A stretch of DNA of 64,000 nt from TMED26 sp002694075 (GTDB lineage: Bacteria; Pseudomonadota; Alphaproteobacteria; Thalassobaculales; Thalassobaculaceae): NCBI GenBank assembly GCA_036160575.1, contig JAYYDT010000119.1, positions 12,811-76,810 of the forward strand, read 5' to 3'. Made by a program: the position numbers and the translations under genes. Every line of letters begins with the position of its first letter. The first letter of the stretch is position 1. Shown piece after piece: positions 44,443-54,659 of this stretch. The notes under the pieces are model-generated. The model did no database searches, was not told the origin of the DNA, and saw nothing but the letters and a program-made list of their open reading frames with translations.

Positions 44443-45299
44443 ACCGGCGCGGCCGCGGCCATGTAATCGAAATAGGCGCTGCGCAGATCCATGGTGAAAC
44501 TGCCGGCGCGACCGTTGCCGAGGGTGGTGTCGTCAATCTGCGTCACCGGTGTCACGAACGAGGTGGCGCTGGAAATGAAAGCCTCGCGCGCGGCCAAAGC
44601 CTCGTCCAAGGAAAACGCGCGTTCCTCAAAGGTCAAACCGCGCGCGGCGGCGAGTTTGAGAATGGTCTGCCGGGTGATGCCGTTGAGGATTTCATGAGTC
44701 GCCGGGCGGGTGAGCAAGCGGTCGTCATGGGTGACGATCCAAGAATTGGACGACGTCCCCTCGGTCACATTGCCGTCCTGGTCAATCTGCCACGCCTCGT
44801 AGGCGCCATTTTCGCGGGCGTGCTGTTTACCCAGAACATTGGGCAACAAGCTGACCGATTTGATATCGCAACGCTGCCAGCGAATATCCTCGATGGTGAC
44901 CACGCGCACACCGCTTTCAAGAGTTTCCTCGCGCGGCAGGGTGAGCCGCTTGGCGGTCACCACCAGCGCCGGCTTAACGCCGGTCGGAAAGGCGTGGTCG
45001 CGGCGCGCCACCCCGCGGGTGATCTGCAGGTAGACCAAGCCGGTGCGAATACGATTGCGGCGGACCACCTCGCGCAGCACCGCGCGCAGGGCCATCCGCC
45101 CCATCGGCGGGTCGATGCGCAACTCGTCGAGAGAACGATCAAGGCGGTCGAGATGAGGTATCTCGTCAATCATCGCGCCGGCGTGAACGAGAACCACCTC
45201 ATACACGCCGTCGGCGAATTGATAGCCACGGTCCTCGACGTGAACCGACGCTTCGCGGTGGGGCACATAGCGCCCGTTGACATAGGCCCATCGTGACAT
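44439..45299 (-). CDS. dat: D-amino-acid transaminase (class IV)
   Basis: A 286-residue class IV PLP enzyme. The start Y-V-N-G-R-Y-V-P-H and E-D-R-G-Y-Q-F-A-D-G-V-Y-E are class landmarks. The PLP lysine is in C-D-I-K-S-V-S-L-L near residue 145, the cofactor-phosphate loop in N-G-I-T-R near 200. D-alanine/D-glutamate transaminase is likely for cell-wall precursors, although branched-chain or aminodeoxychorismate lyase relatives share the motifs. Its place between trkA and hfq is as expected for this cluster. Confidence 0.87.
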   Translation of the reverse strand: MSRWAYVNGRYVPHREASVHVEDRGYQFADGVYEVVLVHAGAMIDEIPHLDRLDRSLDELRIDPPMGRMALRAVLREVVRRNRIRTGLVYLQITRGVARRDHAFPTGVKPALVVTAKRLTLPREETLESGVRVVTIEDIRWQRCDIKSVSLLPNVLGKQHARENGAYEAWQIDQDGNVTEGTSSNSWIVTHDDRLLTRPATHEILNGITRQTILKLAAARGLTFEERAFSLDEALAAREAFISSATSFVTPVTQIDDTTLGNGRAGSFTMDLRSAYFDYMAAAAPV

Positions 45300-45347
45300 G
45301 CCGTCGCTCCTTCATCTGCGGCGCTCTGTTCTCGAAGATAAGGCAGG

Positions 45348-46724
45348 CTAGAAAAAATCAAAGCGCACGGCGAATAGTTTCTCGACTTTCTTCACCGCTT
45401 CATAGGTGGCAAAAAGTACCAGCCGATCACCGGCGATAAAATCGGTGTTTCCGCGGACCACGACAATTTCCTCGCCGCGCAGGCGGACACCGAGCAAGAC
45501 CCCTGGCGGTAATTTGCTTTCTTTCACGGTTTTGCCGGCCAAGGACGAGGTTTCCAGAACCTCGACTTCCAAAACCTCACCGAAATCCTCCTGCACCGAG
45601 TGCAGGTTGCGGACCCGCCCGCGACGCACATGCTGCAGGATGGAGGAAACGGTGATCACCCGCGGGTTGACCGCCACGTCAATACCCAGCGAGCGGATCA
45701 ACGGCGCGTAGGTCATTTTGTTAATCAAGGCGATGGTGCGCTTGACACCGTAGCGTTTGGCGAGCAGGCAACTAATGAAATTGACCTCATCGTCGTTGGA
45801 GACGGCGATGAAGGTTTCGGCGGTGGTGATATCGGCTTCTTCGAGAATGTCGACATCCAAGATATCACCGTTGAGGATCACCGATTTGGGCAGCGCCCCC
45901 GCCACCACCCTGGCGCGCTCGGGGTCCCGTTCAATCATGCGGGTGGATACGCCGGGATGGGCGGTCTCGATTTCCTGGGCCAATTTCAAACCAATATTGC
46001 CAGCCCCGGCAACCACGATGCGCCGCGCCTCGGTCTCCTCATGACCAAAAGCGGCCATCGAGCGCTGCAGATAATCGACGCCGCAGACAAAGTAGACTTC
46101 ATCGCCGACATTCAGCATCTCATGGCTCGACGGCACCACCCCGACGCCGTCGCGGATGATCGCCAAAATCGTCATTAGCAGGTCGGGAAACAGCTCGGTC
46201 AACTGTTTCAAAGGCGTGCCGATAATCGGACAATCCTCATCGCAGCGCACGCCGACCACCACCGCCCGATTGTCGGCCATCGGCACGACGTCGAGGGCGC
46301 CCGGCACACTGAGCCGGCGATTGATGGCACGCGCGACCTCGATCTCGGGCGAGATGATGTTATCGATGGGCATGTTCTCACGGCTGAACAAATCGGCCCA
46401 AATTGGCGACAGGTATTCTTGTTGACGGATCCGCGCGATCTTCAGCGGCACATCGAACAAAGAGTGGGCGATTTGGCAGGCCACCATATTGACTTCATCG
46501 GCGAAAGTTACGGCGATCAGCATATCGGCGTCAGCGATGCCGGCCCGTTCCAAAATATTCGGAAGAGAGGCCAACCCGACGACGCCACGCACGTCCTGGC
46601 TTTCGCTGATCTTGCGAACCAAAGCCTCGTTCTGATCGATCACCGTTACATCATTGTTTTCGTTCGCCAAATGTTCGGCGATGCTGGTGCCGACCAAGCC
46701 GGCGCCACAAATCACGATCTTCAT
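45348..46724 (-). CDS. trkA: Trk system potassium-uptake regulator TrkA
   Basis: A 458-residue cytoplasmic ring protein with two RCK modules. The first NAD-binding motif is C-G-A-G-L-V-G-T near residue 6; the second is A-G-A-G-N-I-G-L near 238. Each is followed by a ligand-binding RCK-C domain. It binds NAD(H)/ATP and gates TrkH/TrkG channels. Downstream of ntrX, as in many alphaproteobacteria. Confidence 0.95.
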   Translation of the reverse strand: MKIVICGAGLVGTSIAEHLANENNDVTVIDQNEALVRKISESQDVRGVVGLASLPNILERAGIADADMLIAVTFADEVNMVACQIAHSLFDVPLKIARIRQQEYLSPIWADLFSRENMPIDNIISPEIEVARAINRRLSVPGALDVVPMADNRAVVVGVRCDEDCPIIGTPLKQLTELFPDLLMTILAIIRDGVGVVPSSHEMLNVGDEVYFVCGVDYLQRSMAAFGHEETEARRIVVAGAGNIGLKLAQEIETAHPGVSTRMIERDPERARVVAGALPKSVILNGDILDVDILEEADITTAETFIAVSNDDEVNFISCLLAKRYGVKRTIALINKMTYAPLIRSLGIDVAVNPRVITVSSILQHVRRGRVRNLHSVQEDFGEVLEVEVLETSSLAGKTVKESKLPPGVLLGVRLRGEEIVVVRGNTDFIAGDRLVLFATYEAVKKVEKLFAVRFDFF

Positions 46725-46753
46725 CGCGGGGCCCTTTCGCGCCGATGTCGGGG

Positions 46754-48151
46754 TTAATCGCCGGCCGCCGCCCGCTCGCTCGAGCCGACGCCAAGGGAGC
46801 GCAGTTTACGGTGCAAGGCCGACCGCTCCATGCCGACAAAAGCGGCGGTACGCGAGATATTGCCGCCAAAACGGTTGACCTGGGCGATCAGATACTCGCG
46901 TTCGAACACTTCACGCGCCTCGCGCAGAGCCATACCCAAAATCTCGCCGCCCTTATCCCATTTCTCACTCGACGGTGAGACACCGGTAAACTCCGGCGGC
47001 AGCATGTCGGCGCGGATCAAATCTTCACCGGAACCTGGCGCCATGATCATCAACCAATCGATCACATTGCGGAGTTGGCGCACATTGCCGGGCCAATCAT
47101 AGGCTTGCAGGATGGCGATCGCGTCCTCCGCCAATTGGCGCCGCGGACGACCGGCGGCGCGCGCCGCCCGCTCCAGGAAATGGTCGATCAAAGCGGGAAT
47201 ATCAGCCCGCCGCTCATGCAGATAGGGGACGCGGAGCGGCACGACGTTGAGGCGGTAGTAGAGATCCTCGCGGAATCTGCCGGCGGCGATCTCACGTTGC
47301 AGATCGCGCGTCGTCGACGCGATCACGCGCACGTCGACCTCGACGACCGCTTGGCCGTCGACGCGGCGAAATTGCTGTTCCTGGAGGACCCGCACAATTT
47401 TGCCCTGGGTTTCCATTGGCATGTCGGCGACCTCGTCGAGGAACAAGGTCCCGTTATGCGCGCGCTCAAAGGTGCCGGTCACCCGGCCCCCCTCACGGCC
47501 GTCTCCCTCTCGACCGAACAGTTCGATTTCCAAGCGCGCCGGGTCGAGGATCGCACAGTTGAGGATCACCAACGGTCCCCCATGACGGGCCGAGCGTTCG
47601 TGGAGCAAACGCGCCGCCACCTCCTTGCCGGCGCCGGCCGGGCCGGTGATCAACACTCGGCTGTTGGTCGTCGCCACTTTGCCGATGGAGGTAAGTAGTT
47701 GGTTCATCATCGGCGATTGGCCCACAACCTCCGCGGCCAATTCCAAACGGTCGCGCAAATCGGCGTTTTCGCGTTTGAGTTGGGCCGCTTCAATCGCGCG
47801 CTCGACGCGGAAAACCAGGCGGTCGGCCTTAAACGGTTTCTCGATGAAGTCGTGGGCGCCTTTTTTAATCGCCGCCACCGCCGTCTCAATGGTGCCGTGG
47901 CCACTCATCATCAGCACCGGCAAGTCAGGGTGGTCTTTTTTGATTTGGGCCAAAATGCCCAGACCGTCCATCTCGCTGTTTTTCAGCCAAATGTCTAAGA
48001 TAACCAAGGCCGGTCGGCGCCGCGCGATCGCCGCGAAAGTCTCACGGTCATTGGCCGCTTGGCGCGGCTCATAGCCTTCATCGCTGAGCAAGCCGGCCAA
48101 CAGCAGACGAATGTCGGCTTCGTCATCAACAATAAGAATATCTTCAGCCAT
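46754..48151 (-). CDS. ntrX: Nitrogen-assimilation response regulator NtrX
   Basis: A 465-residue regulator: receiver domain with acidic pair D-D near residue 9 and phospho-Asp in V-I-L-D-I-W-L near 54, AAA+ domain with Walker A G-P-A-G-A-G-K-E near 170, and C-terminal Fis-type HTH (I-S-R-T-A-A-F-V-G-M-E-R-S near 435). The L1 loop that is G-A-F-T-G-A in sigma-54 activators reads G-R-V-T-G-T here, so classical sigma-54 activation is doubtful. The ATG at 48151 is chosen by family N-terminus; an in-frame GTG overlaps the ntrY stop. Confidence 0.94.
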   Translation of the reverse strand: MAEDILIVDDEADIRLLLAGLLSDEGYEPRQAANDRETFAAIARRRPALVILDIWLKNSEMDGLGILAQIKKDHPDLPVLMMSGHGTIETAVAAIKKGAHDFIEKPFKADRLVFRVERAIEAAQLKRENADLRDRLELAAEVVGQSPMMNQLLTSIGKVATTNSRVLITGPAGAGKEVAARLLHERSARHGGPLVILNCAILDPARLEIELFGREGDGREGGRVTGTFERAHNGTLFLDEVADMPMETQGKIVRVLQEQQFRRVDGQAVVEVDVRVIASTTRDLQREIAAGRFREDLYYRLNVVPLRVPYLHERRADIPALIDHFLERAARAAGRPRRQLAEDAIAILQAYDWPGNVRQLRNVIDWLMIMAPGSGEDLIRADMLPPEFTGVSPSSEKWDKGGEILGMALREAREVFEREYLIAQVNRFGGNISRTAAFVGMERSALHRKLRSLGVGSSERAAAGD

Positions 48152-48156
48152 GCCGT

Positions 48157-50430
48157 TCACGTCTTTGTCATCATGGCGCCCGGCGCGTCTTCGGCCGGCG
48201 ACTCACGTTCAGGGAAACGGAGCTGGACAATCGCGCCCCCGCCCGCTCGGTCGCGTAGTTTTAACACGCCGCCGTGATCTTCCATAATTTTCTTCACAAT
48301 CGCCAATCCAAGCCCGGTGCCTTTCTCTCGCGTGGTAACATAGGGCTCGATCAGCCGATATCGATCCGTCGGCGGCAGCCCGCGCCCATTGTCCTCGACC
48401 GACAGGACGGTCAAAAAGCGCCGACGTGCGATGCGCAAAACAATGCGGCCGCCGCCCTGTGGCAGGTCCCCCGCTTCAATCCGCGCGGCGATCGACTCAG
48501 CGGCGTTTTTAACCAAATTCGTGATCGCTTGGCGGATTTGCCGTGGATCGCAGGGGATCCTGACCGGTTCGCTTCCGGCCTCAACGGTGACGGCGATTCC
48601 GCCATGGGCGTTTTCATGCAAATGGCCGATTTCACGCATCAGCTCGGCGAGGTCTGTTTCCGCGATCTTCGGCGCCGGCATACGGGCAAAGGTGGAAAAC
48701 TCGTCAACCATGCGGCCAATGTCATCGACCTGGCGGACGATGGTCTCGGTGCATTCGGTGAAAGTCTCCGGGTCATTCTCAATTTGCGCGGCGTATTTGC
48801 GCTTCAAACGTTCGGCCGCCAATTGGATCGGCGTCAGCGGGTTTTTAATTTCATGGGCGATGCGCCGGGCCACATCCGCCCAGGCGGCGACACGTTGCGC
48901 CGATAGCAGATCGGAAATGTCGTCAAAGGTCACCACATAGCCGACCACCGTATGCCCCTCAAACTCCGCGGTCAGGCGGGTAAACAGGTTGATGCGCTGG
49001 TCTCCCCGGCGCAGCACCACCTCGCCCTCGACGGCGTGTCCACGACGGGCTAAACGGGCGGCCATCAAGTCCGCGAACTCGGGCACCAAATCGATCAGCG
49101 GCGCGCCCATTAAGCGGTCGCTTTCAATCGCCAACAGGCGGATGGCGGTTTTGTTGGTCAGGGTGACAACGCCATCGGGCGTGAGGCCGATAATCCCCGC
49201 CGACACCCCTTCCAGAACCGCTTCGGTAAAGACCCGGCGCTGATCCAACTGGCGGTTGACAGCCATCAGATCATGGCGCTGCACCTCCAATTGCTGCGCC
49301 ATATTGTCGAAAGAAGTGCCGAGGATGGTCAACTCACCGACGACACCGCTTGGCCCGATACGAGCGGACAGATCGCCGGCGCTAAGCCGCTCGGCGGCGG
49401 CGATCAAGGCGCTCACCGGGCGGGCCAGGCGATTGGCCATGCTGAGCCCGACAAAAATCGCCAGCAGCAGCAGGAGCATCGAGGCCAGCGCGAAAATCAT
49501 CGCGAAGGTGATTTGAATATCCAGCCAATCGACTTCCAAGGCGGCGTATCGCGCGACCGCCCGTTCGGTTTCGCTGACATGGGCGAGGATATCGGGGTCG
49601 ACATATCGACCAACCAAAAGATAGGTGCCGGCGAGCCGGTTTAGGCGCACCATCGCCCTGATCTTATCGTCCGCCCCGGCCGGGATTACCACAACTTCCC
49701 CAGCCACCGCGCGATCCATAATTTCGGCGTCGAAAAGCTCGAACTCGACGGTCATGCTGAGCGGCGAGCGGGCCATCACTTTGCCGGCCTGGTCGAACAC
49801 CACAACCTCGGGCAGATTCCGCACCACCGACTGGGCCCGCACCATCTCGCGCAATCGTTTGGGGTCCTGCGACAAAATTTGGGCGTATTGGTTCAAATCG
49901 TTGGCGATCAGCAGAATTTGGCCTTTGATGGTCTCGCGATGCTCTTCCAAATAGGCGTTGGCCACCGCGTCGGCGCTTTTGATCGCGGTACCGACCCGCG
50001 TGCTGAACCACTCGCGCACGCCGTAGTCGAAGAACGTCAACGAAAACACCGACACCAGAACCGCCGGCGTGATCGCCACCAAGCCAAACAACATCACCAA
50101 ACGGGCGTGCAGACGCGCGCCGGCCAAGCCCCGTCGACGTTCGGCCCATAGCTTGACCACCCGTCGGCCGACCAACACCCCAAACACCAACAACAGGAAC
50201 ATATTGGCGTAAAGCACCGTCAACAGAGTCGCGGAGTCATCGACCCCGATGGTGCTCTCGCCGAACAGGGTATAGGTGGCGATGCCGGTGGCGAGGGTTA
50301 GGATGATCAGAACAAAAGCGCCGACGCGGCGAAGATTAAGCGCCGTTAAAAACGCTTTCCAAGGCCAGCCGTCGGCCGCCGGATCCCCGGGGGCCGCGCT
50401 TTTGTTACCGTCCAGCAGGGCTTGAGTCAT
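48157..50430 (-). CDS. ntrY: Sensor histidine kinase NtrY
   Basis: A 757-residue membrane kinase. Three N-terminal helices (about 35-55, 75-95, 115-140), a periplasmic sensory part, another helix near 310, a HAMP segment, a PAS domain (about 400-500) and the kinase core: H-E-I-K-N-P-L near 530, N-L-V-K-N-A-A-E near 645, D-N-G-R-G-L-P near 690 and G-T-G-L-G-L-A near 720. It phosphorylates NtrX, in response to nitrogen, oxygen or redox signals. 28 bases after ntrC. Confidence 0.95.
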   Translation of the reverse strand: MTQALLDGNKSAAPGDPAADGWPWKAFLTALNLRRVGAFVLIILTLATGIATYTLFGESTIGVDDSATLLTVLYANMFLLLVFGVLVGRRVVKLWAERRRGLAGARLHARLVMLFGLVAITPAVLVSVFSLTFFDYGVREWFSTRVGTAIKSADAVANAYLEEHRETIKGQILLIANDLNQYAQILSQDPKRLREMVRAQSVVRNLPEVVVFDQAGKVMARSPLSMTVEFELFDAEIMDRAVAGEVVVIPAGADDKIRAMVRLNRLAGTYLLVGRYVDPDILAHVSETERAVARYAALEVDWLDIQITFAMIFALASMLLLLLAIFVGLSMANRLARPVSALIAAAERLSAGDLSARIGPSGVVGELTILGTSFDNMAQQLEVQRHDLMAVNRQLDQRRVFTEAVLEGVSAGIIGLTPDGVVTLTNKTAIRLLAIESDRLMGAPLIDLVPEFADLMAARLARRGHAVEGEVVLRRGDQRINLFTRLTAEFEGHTVVGYVVTFDDISDLLSAQRVAAWADVARRIAHEIKNPLTPIQLAAERLKRKYAAQIENDPETFTECTETIVRQVDDIGRMVDEFSTFARMPAPKIAETDLAELMREIGHLHENAHGGIAVTVEAGSEPVRIPCDPRQIRQAITNLVKNAAESIAARIEAGDLPQGGGRIVLRIARRRFLTVLSVEDNGRGLPPTDRYRLIEPYVTTREKGTGLGLAIVKKIMEDHGGVLKLRDRAGGGAIVQLRFPERESPAEDAPGAMMTKT

Positions 50431-50458
50431 CGCACTCCGCCGCTAACGCGCGCCGCCT

Positions 50459-51907
50459 CTAATCTTGGACGCGAACCACCGGGATGTCCAACACCCGGAG
50501 TTTTTTTCGCAAAGTATTGCGGTTGATCCCCAACATTTCGGCGGCCTTGATTTGATTGCCGCGGGTCGCGCCCAGCGCGATCGCCAGCAACGGCCGCTCA
50601 ACCTCGTGGACCACGCGTTCGTAAAGCCCGGCGGGCGGCAGATGGTCCCCGTGGGCGGCGAAATACGCCTCGATATGGCGTTCCACCGCCTGGCCCAGGC
50701 TTTCGTCGGCGGGCACCGTGCTTTCCGCCACGCCGCCTTCGGCGGCGCCACTGATTTCCATTTCCAACGCCCTGTCGTCGATGACTTCATCGGTGTACAG
50801 CGCGGCGATCCGGCGCATCATATTTTCCAACTCGCGCACATTGCCCGGCCAATCGTAGCGGCGCAAAAGGTCCAAACCGGCGGCGTTAACGGTTTTCTGC
50901 GGCAACCCCTCTTCCGCCGCTTGGGCCAGGAAGTGCCGCGCCAAGTCGCCGACATCCTCGCGCCGTTCGCGTAGCGGCGGCAAGCGAACCGGCACGACAT
51001 TCAATCGATAAAACAAGTCCTCGCGGAATAAGCCCTGGCGGATCAGTTGACGCAAATCGCGATGGGTGGCGGCAACGATGCGGACATCGGTTTGAATGCT
51101 TTCACGGCCCCCGACGGTGGTGAACTCACCTTCTTGTAAGACCCGCAAAAGCCGGGTCTGGGCCTCCGGCGGCATATCGCCGATTTCATCCAAGAACAAT
51201 GTGCCGCGATTGGCCTGGGCGAAACGGCCGAGAAAACGCGCCGTGGCACCTGTGAACGCGCCTTTTTCGTGGCCGAACAGCTCACTCTCGATCAACTCGC
51301 GCGGGATCGCCGCCATGTTGACCGCCACAAACGGGCCGCGCCGGCGTTTGCCATAGTCATGTAGGGCGCGGGCCACCAATTCTTTGCCGGTGCCGGATTC
51401 GCCACTGATCATCACCGTCAAATCGGTGCCGACCAGGCGCGCCATCGTGCGATAAATCTCCTGCATGGCCTGGCTGCGGCCGATCAACGGCAAAGCCTCG
51501 TCATCCGCGTCTTCGTCCCGTTCGTCGACGGTCTTTTTGGGGACGGCCAGGGCCCTGGCGACAATCGCCAGCAACTCATTCAAGTCAAACGGCTTGGGCA
51601 AATACTCAAAGGCCCCACGTTCATTGGCTCGCAAGGCGGTCAGCAGCGTGTTTTGCGCGCTCATCACGATAATCCGCAAATCCGGGCGCAAGCGCTTGAT
51701 TCGCGGCAACAAGTCGAGGCCATTGCCGTCGGGCATCATGACGTCGGTGATCACCAAATCGCCATCACCTTGTTCGATCCATTGCCACAAGGTGGCGGCG
51801 GCGTCGGTTGTGCGCACCTCATGGCCGGCGCGGCTTAAAGCCTGGCTTAAAACGGTGCGGATGGCCCGATCGTCATCGGCCACCAGAATGGTCGCGGTTT
51901 CAGCCAT
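50459..51907 (-). CDS. ntrC: Nitrogen regulation protein NtrC (sigma-54 activator)
   Basis: A 482-residue response regulator: receiver domain with phospho-Asp in V-I-T-D-V-M-M near residue 54, AAA+ domain with Walker A G-E-S-G-T-G-K-E near 168 and an intact G-A-F-T-G-A loop near 216 for sigma-54 contact, then a Fis-type HTH ([14 protein letters not shown] near 450). Under nitrogen limitation it switches on glnA and related genes. Adjoins ntrB with only a shared base. Confidence 0.97.
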   Translation of the reverse strand: MAETATILVADDDRAIRTVLSQALSRAGHEVRTTDAAATLWQWIEQGDGDLVITDVMMPDGNGLDLLPRIKRLRPDLRIIVMSAQNTLLTALRANERGAFEYLPKPFDLNELLAIVARALAVPKKTVDERDEDADDEALPLIGRSQAMQEIYRTMARLVGTDLTVMISGESGTGKELVARALHDYGKRRRGPFVAVNMAAIPRELIESELFGHEKGAFTGATARFLGRFAQANRGTLFLDEIGDMPPEAQTRLLRVLQEGEFTTVGGRESIQTDVRIVAATHRDLRQLIRQGLFREDLFYRLNVVPVRLPPLRERREDVGDLARHFLAQAAEEGLPQKTVNAAGLDLLRRYDWPGNVRELENMMRRIAALYTDEVIDDRALEMEISGAAEGGVAESTVPADESLGQAVERHIEAYFAAHGDHLPPAGLYERVVHEVERPLLAIALGATRGNQIKAAEMLGINRNTLRKKLRVLDIPVVRVQD

Positions 51908-53046
51908 CAGTGCGCCGCAGCTCGGCTGCCGTTGGTGGCAGGCGAGTCGCGCTCGACCTGGGCGATGGGTAGGGAAAACCGGAAGGTCGTCCCCTCACCG
52001 CCGGTTTCGACACGCACCACGCCGCCATGGTCGGCGACCGCTTTGGCGACAAACGCCAGGCCCAACCCCGAGCCGTTTATTTTGGTGGTGACGAAGGCGT
52101 CAAACAAATGGCGGTGCAGCTCCGCCGGAATCCCTGGGCCATTGTCACGCACCGTCACTTGTAACGGCAAATGCACGCGCTCACGAGTGCCGGCGACGGC
52201 GACGCGCATTCCATGGCGATAGGCGGTCGCCAACTCGATCTCGGCATCATCCCTGCCACTCGCCTCACAGGCGTTTTTGATCACGTTGATAAAGATCTGC
52301 ACCAGCATGTCGCGATTGCCGATCACCGGCGGCAGGGACGGATCGTAAAATTCGGAAAACCGCACATGGCGGCCAAATCCGTTTTGCGCCAGACGGCGGC
52401 AATGCTCCAAAACCTCGTGAATGTTAACCGGCGCCTTGGTGACCGGGCGGTCCTCGCCAAACGCTTCCATGCGTTCGACCAATTTGACGATGCGATCGGC
52501 TTCGTCGCAAATCAATTGGGTCAGCGGCACATCGCTTTCATCGGCGCTTTGTTCCAATAACTGCGCCGCGCCGCGAATACCGGAAAGCGGGTTTTTGACC
52601 TCGTGGGCGAGCATCGCTCCCATCGCCGTCACCGAGCGCGCCGAGCCCCGATGGCTCATCTGCGCCTCCAGGGTGGTGGCGACCGATTGCTCCTGCAGGG
52701 AAACCGCCACATGGCCGGCGTATTCGTTAACCGGCGCCACCTGAACATTGACGATGCGCTGGCCCAACCGCGGCGAGTCCAACGACATATGATAATCCGA
52801 TAGGCTCAACTCATCCCGCCGCGCCGCCGCGATCAGCCCCAGCAGCGGGCAGTCCTCGGGCAGAAAACTGGCCAAAGGTTCATCATGCAGATGGCCGGCG
52901 CTGCCACCGAAAAACACTTCGGCGGCGAAGTTGACAAAAACCAACCGGTCAGCCGCATTAACCAGAAACACTGGCACCGAAATGGCGTTGACGGCCATCG
53001 CCGCCTCGGCGGCAAAACCCTCGCGCGCGCGCATCACGCGGCCCAT
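51907..53046 (-). CDS. ntrB: Nitrogen sensor kinase NtrB
   Basis: A 379-residue soluble histidine kinase: PAS domain (about 15-120), phosphoacceptor motif [11 protein letters not shown] near residue 150, N-box N-V-I-K-N-A-C-E-A near 260, D-N-G-P-G-I-P near 310 and G-S-G-L-G-L-A near 335. PII controls its kinase/phosphatase balance toward NtrC. The ATG at 53046 overlaps the dusB stop as TGATG, so expression is coupled to dusB. Confidence 0.96.
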   Translation of the reverse strand: MGRVMRAREGFAAEAAMAVNAISVPVFLVNAADRLVFVNFAAEVFFGGSAGHLHDEPLASFLPEDCPLLGLIAAARRDELSLSDYHMSLDSPRLGQRIVNVQVAPVNEYAGHVAVSLQEQSVATTLEAQMSHRGSARSVTAMGAMLAHEVKNPLSGIRGAAQLLEQSADESDVPLTQLICDEADRIVKLVERMEAFGEDRPVTKAPVNIHEVLEHCRRLAQNGFGRHVRFSEFYDPSLPPVIGNRDMLVQIFINVIKNACEASGRDDAEIELATAYRHGMRVAVAGTRERVHLPLQVTVRDNGPGIPAELHRHLFDAFVTTKINGSGLGLAFVAKAVADHGGVVRVETGGEGTTFRFSLPIAQVERDSPATNGSRAAAH

Positions 53047-54038
53047 CACGCCGCCACCTGCGTGTGGTCGGGGCCGAAAAAGCGGTCCACTGCGTTAAAC
53101 ACGATCTGCTCATCCATGGTGTTGTTGACGATCTGGCGAAAAGCCGCCGCCTGCGGCAGGCCCAGGGCGTACCAGCCGATATGCTTGCGGGCCAGGCGCA
53201 AACCATGACTGCGGCCATAATGGCGGAGCATCGCGTCCAGGTGGTGCGTTAATACGGCGCGCCGGGTGTCCCAGGTCGGATCGGGACGGCGTTCGCCGGT
53301 CGCCAGAAACGCCGCCACCTGGGCCGGAAACCACGGCCGACCGTAGGCGCCGCGGCCGATCATCACGCCATCGGCGCGCGACTGCGCGAGGCAGGTTTGA
53401 GCGTCGTCGACCGTCACGATGTCGCCATTGGCGACCACCGGTACATCGACCGCCGCCTTGACTTCGGCGATGAAGCGCCAGTCGGCGTGACCAGTGAATT
53501 TTTGCGCGCGGCTACGACCATGCACCGTGATCAGTTGGACCCCGAGGTCGACCGCCCGACGGGCGATGCGCGGGGCGTTGCGGTTCTGTTCATCCCACCC
53601 GGTTCGCATTTTCAGCGTCACCGGCACGTCGCCGGCGCCCGCGACCACACCGGCGATAATGCGTGCCGCCTCGTCCTCGTCGCGCATCAAAGCCGATCCG
53701 GATAGCTTGTTGACGACTTTTTTGGCCGGGCAGCCCATGTTGATGTCGATGATCGCCGCGCCGCGATCACGGCACAGACGCGCCGCCGCCGCCATCGTCG
53801 CCGGATCCCAGCCGGCCAATTGCACGGCCAGCGGATGTTCGGCCCCGGCGTCGCCCGAGAGTTTTCGCATTTCCTTACGCTGGGCATGGATCACGGCGGC
53901 GCTGGCAATCATTTCGGTGACCACCAAACCGACACCCCAGCCGCGTACCAAATCGCGGAACGGTCGGTCAGTGACCCCCGACATGGGCGCCAAAATCACC
54001 GGCGCGGCCAAGTCGATATGTGCGATGGATATGCCCAT
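53046..54038 (-). CDS. dusB: tRNA-dihydrouridine synthase B (NifR3)
   Basis: A 330-residue flavoenzyme that reduces uridines in tRNA. Landmarks are L-A-P-M-S-G-V-T-D near residue 17, the catalytic cysteine in D-I-N-M-G-C-P-A-K-K near 105, V-H-G-R-S-R near 175 and G-R-G-A-Y-G-R-P-W near 235. It was called nifR3 for its place before ntrBC, which is conserved here. First gene of the cluster read leftward. Confidence 0.95.
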   Translation of the reverse strand: MGISIAHIDLAAPVILAPMSGVTDRPFRDLVRGWGVGLVVTEMIASAAVIHAQRKEMRKLSGDAGAEHPLAVQLAGWDPATMAAAARLCRDRGAAIIDINMGCPAKKVVNKLSGSALMRDEDEAARIIAGVVAGAGDVPVTLKMRTGWDEQNRNAPRIARRAVDLGVQLITVHGRSRAQKFTGHADWRFIAEVKAAVDVPVVANGDIVTVDDAQTCLAQSRADGVMIGRGAYGRPWFPAQVAAFLATGERRPDPTWDTRRAVLTHHLDAMLRHYGRSHGLRLARKHIGWYALGLPQAAAFRQIVNNTMDEQIVFNAVDRFFGPDHTQVAA

Positions 54039-54170
54039 GATATGTGCAGTTTCTAATGCCCGCGCAAAAATTGAGCAATATTTTTCGACGCTTTTTGACA
54101 GACTTGTCGCCGAGCCGGCGCGCGTGCCATAAGCCAGCCGTGAGGATCCCCCGCGCGAGGACGGTAAACA

Positions 54171-54659
54171 ATGGATTTCGCGAAAGTTTTAAACGCCTTC
54201 ACGGCGGCCGTGGAAACCGGTGATGGCGCCGCGCTGGCCGCCCTGTTCACCGAAGAGGGCGTTTACCATGACGGTTTCTATGGCGCCTTTCGCGGCCGCG
54301 CCGCCATCGCCGAAATGCTGGAAGAGCATTTCTGGGGCGCCGCCAAGGATTTTAAATGGGATATGCTCGATCCGGCGATGGCTGGGCAAGTCGGCTACGC
54401 GCGCTATTTATTCAGCTACACGTCGACCCTGCCGGAGTCCGAAGGCCAACGCGTGATCTTCGACGGCATGGCCTGTTTTCACTTCGAGAACGGATTGATC
54501 ACGGAATATTTCGAAATCTTCGAGGCCGCGGTGGCTCAAGCGCAAATTGGTTTCGCGGCCGAACGCATCGCCAAATTCGCCGCTCGCAAGGCCCGTCGTC
54601 TCAGAGACACGGCGCCCGCCGCCCATCTTTCCGCCGTCCAAGGACCCACGCATGACTGA
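54171..54659 (+). CDS. NTF2/SnoaL-like protein
   Basis: A 162-residue protein. Residues to about 130 form a cone-shaped alpha+beta NTF2-like domain: E-T-G-D-G-A-A-L-A-A-L-F-T-E-E-G-V-Y followed by F-R-G-R-A-A-I-A-E-M-L, and F-E-N-G-L-I-T-E-Y-F near 110. An alanine-rich tail follows. Such domains bind small hydrophobic ligands or catalyse isomerisation. It overlaps the moxR start by eight bases and so heads the maturation operon. Confidence 0.83.
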   Translation: MDFAKVLNAFTAAVETGDGAALAALFTEEGVYHDGFYGAFRGRAAIAEMLEEHFWGAAKDFKWDMLDPAMAGQVGYARYLFSYTSTLPESEGQRVIFDGMACFHFENGLITEYFEIFEAAVAQAQIGFAAERIAKFAARKARRLRDTAPAAHLSAVQGPTHD

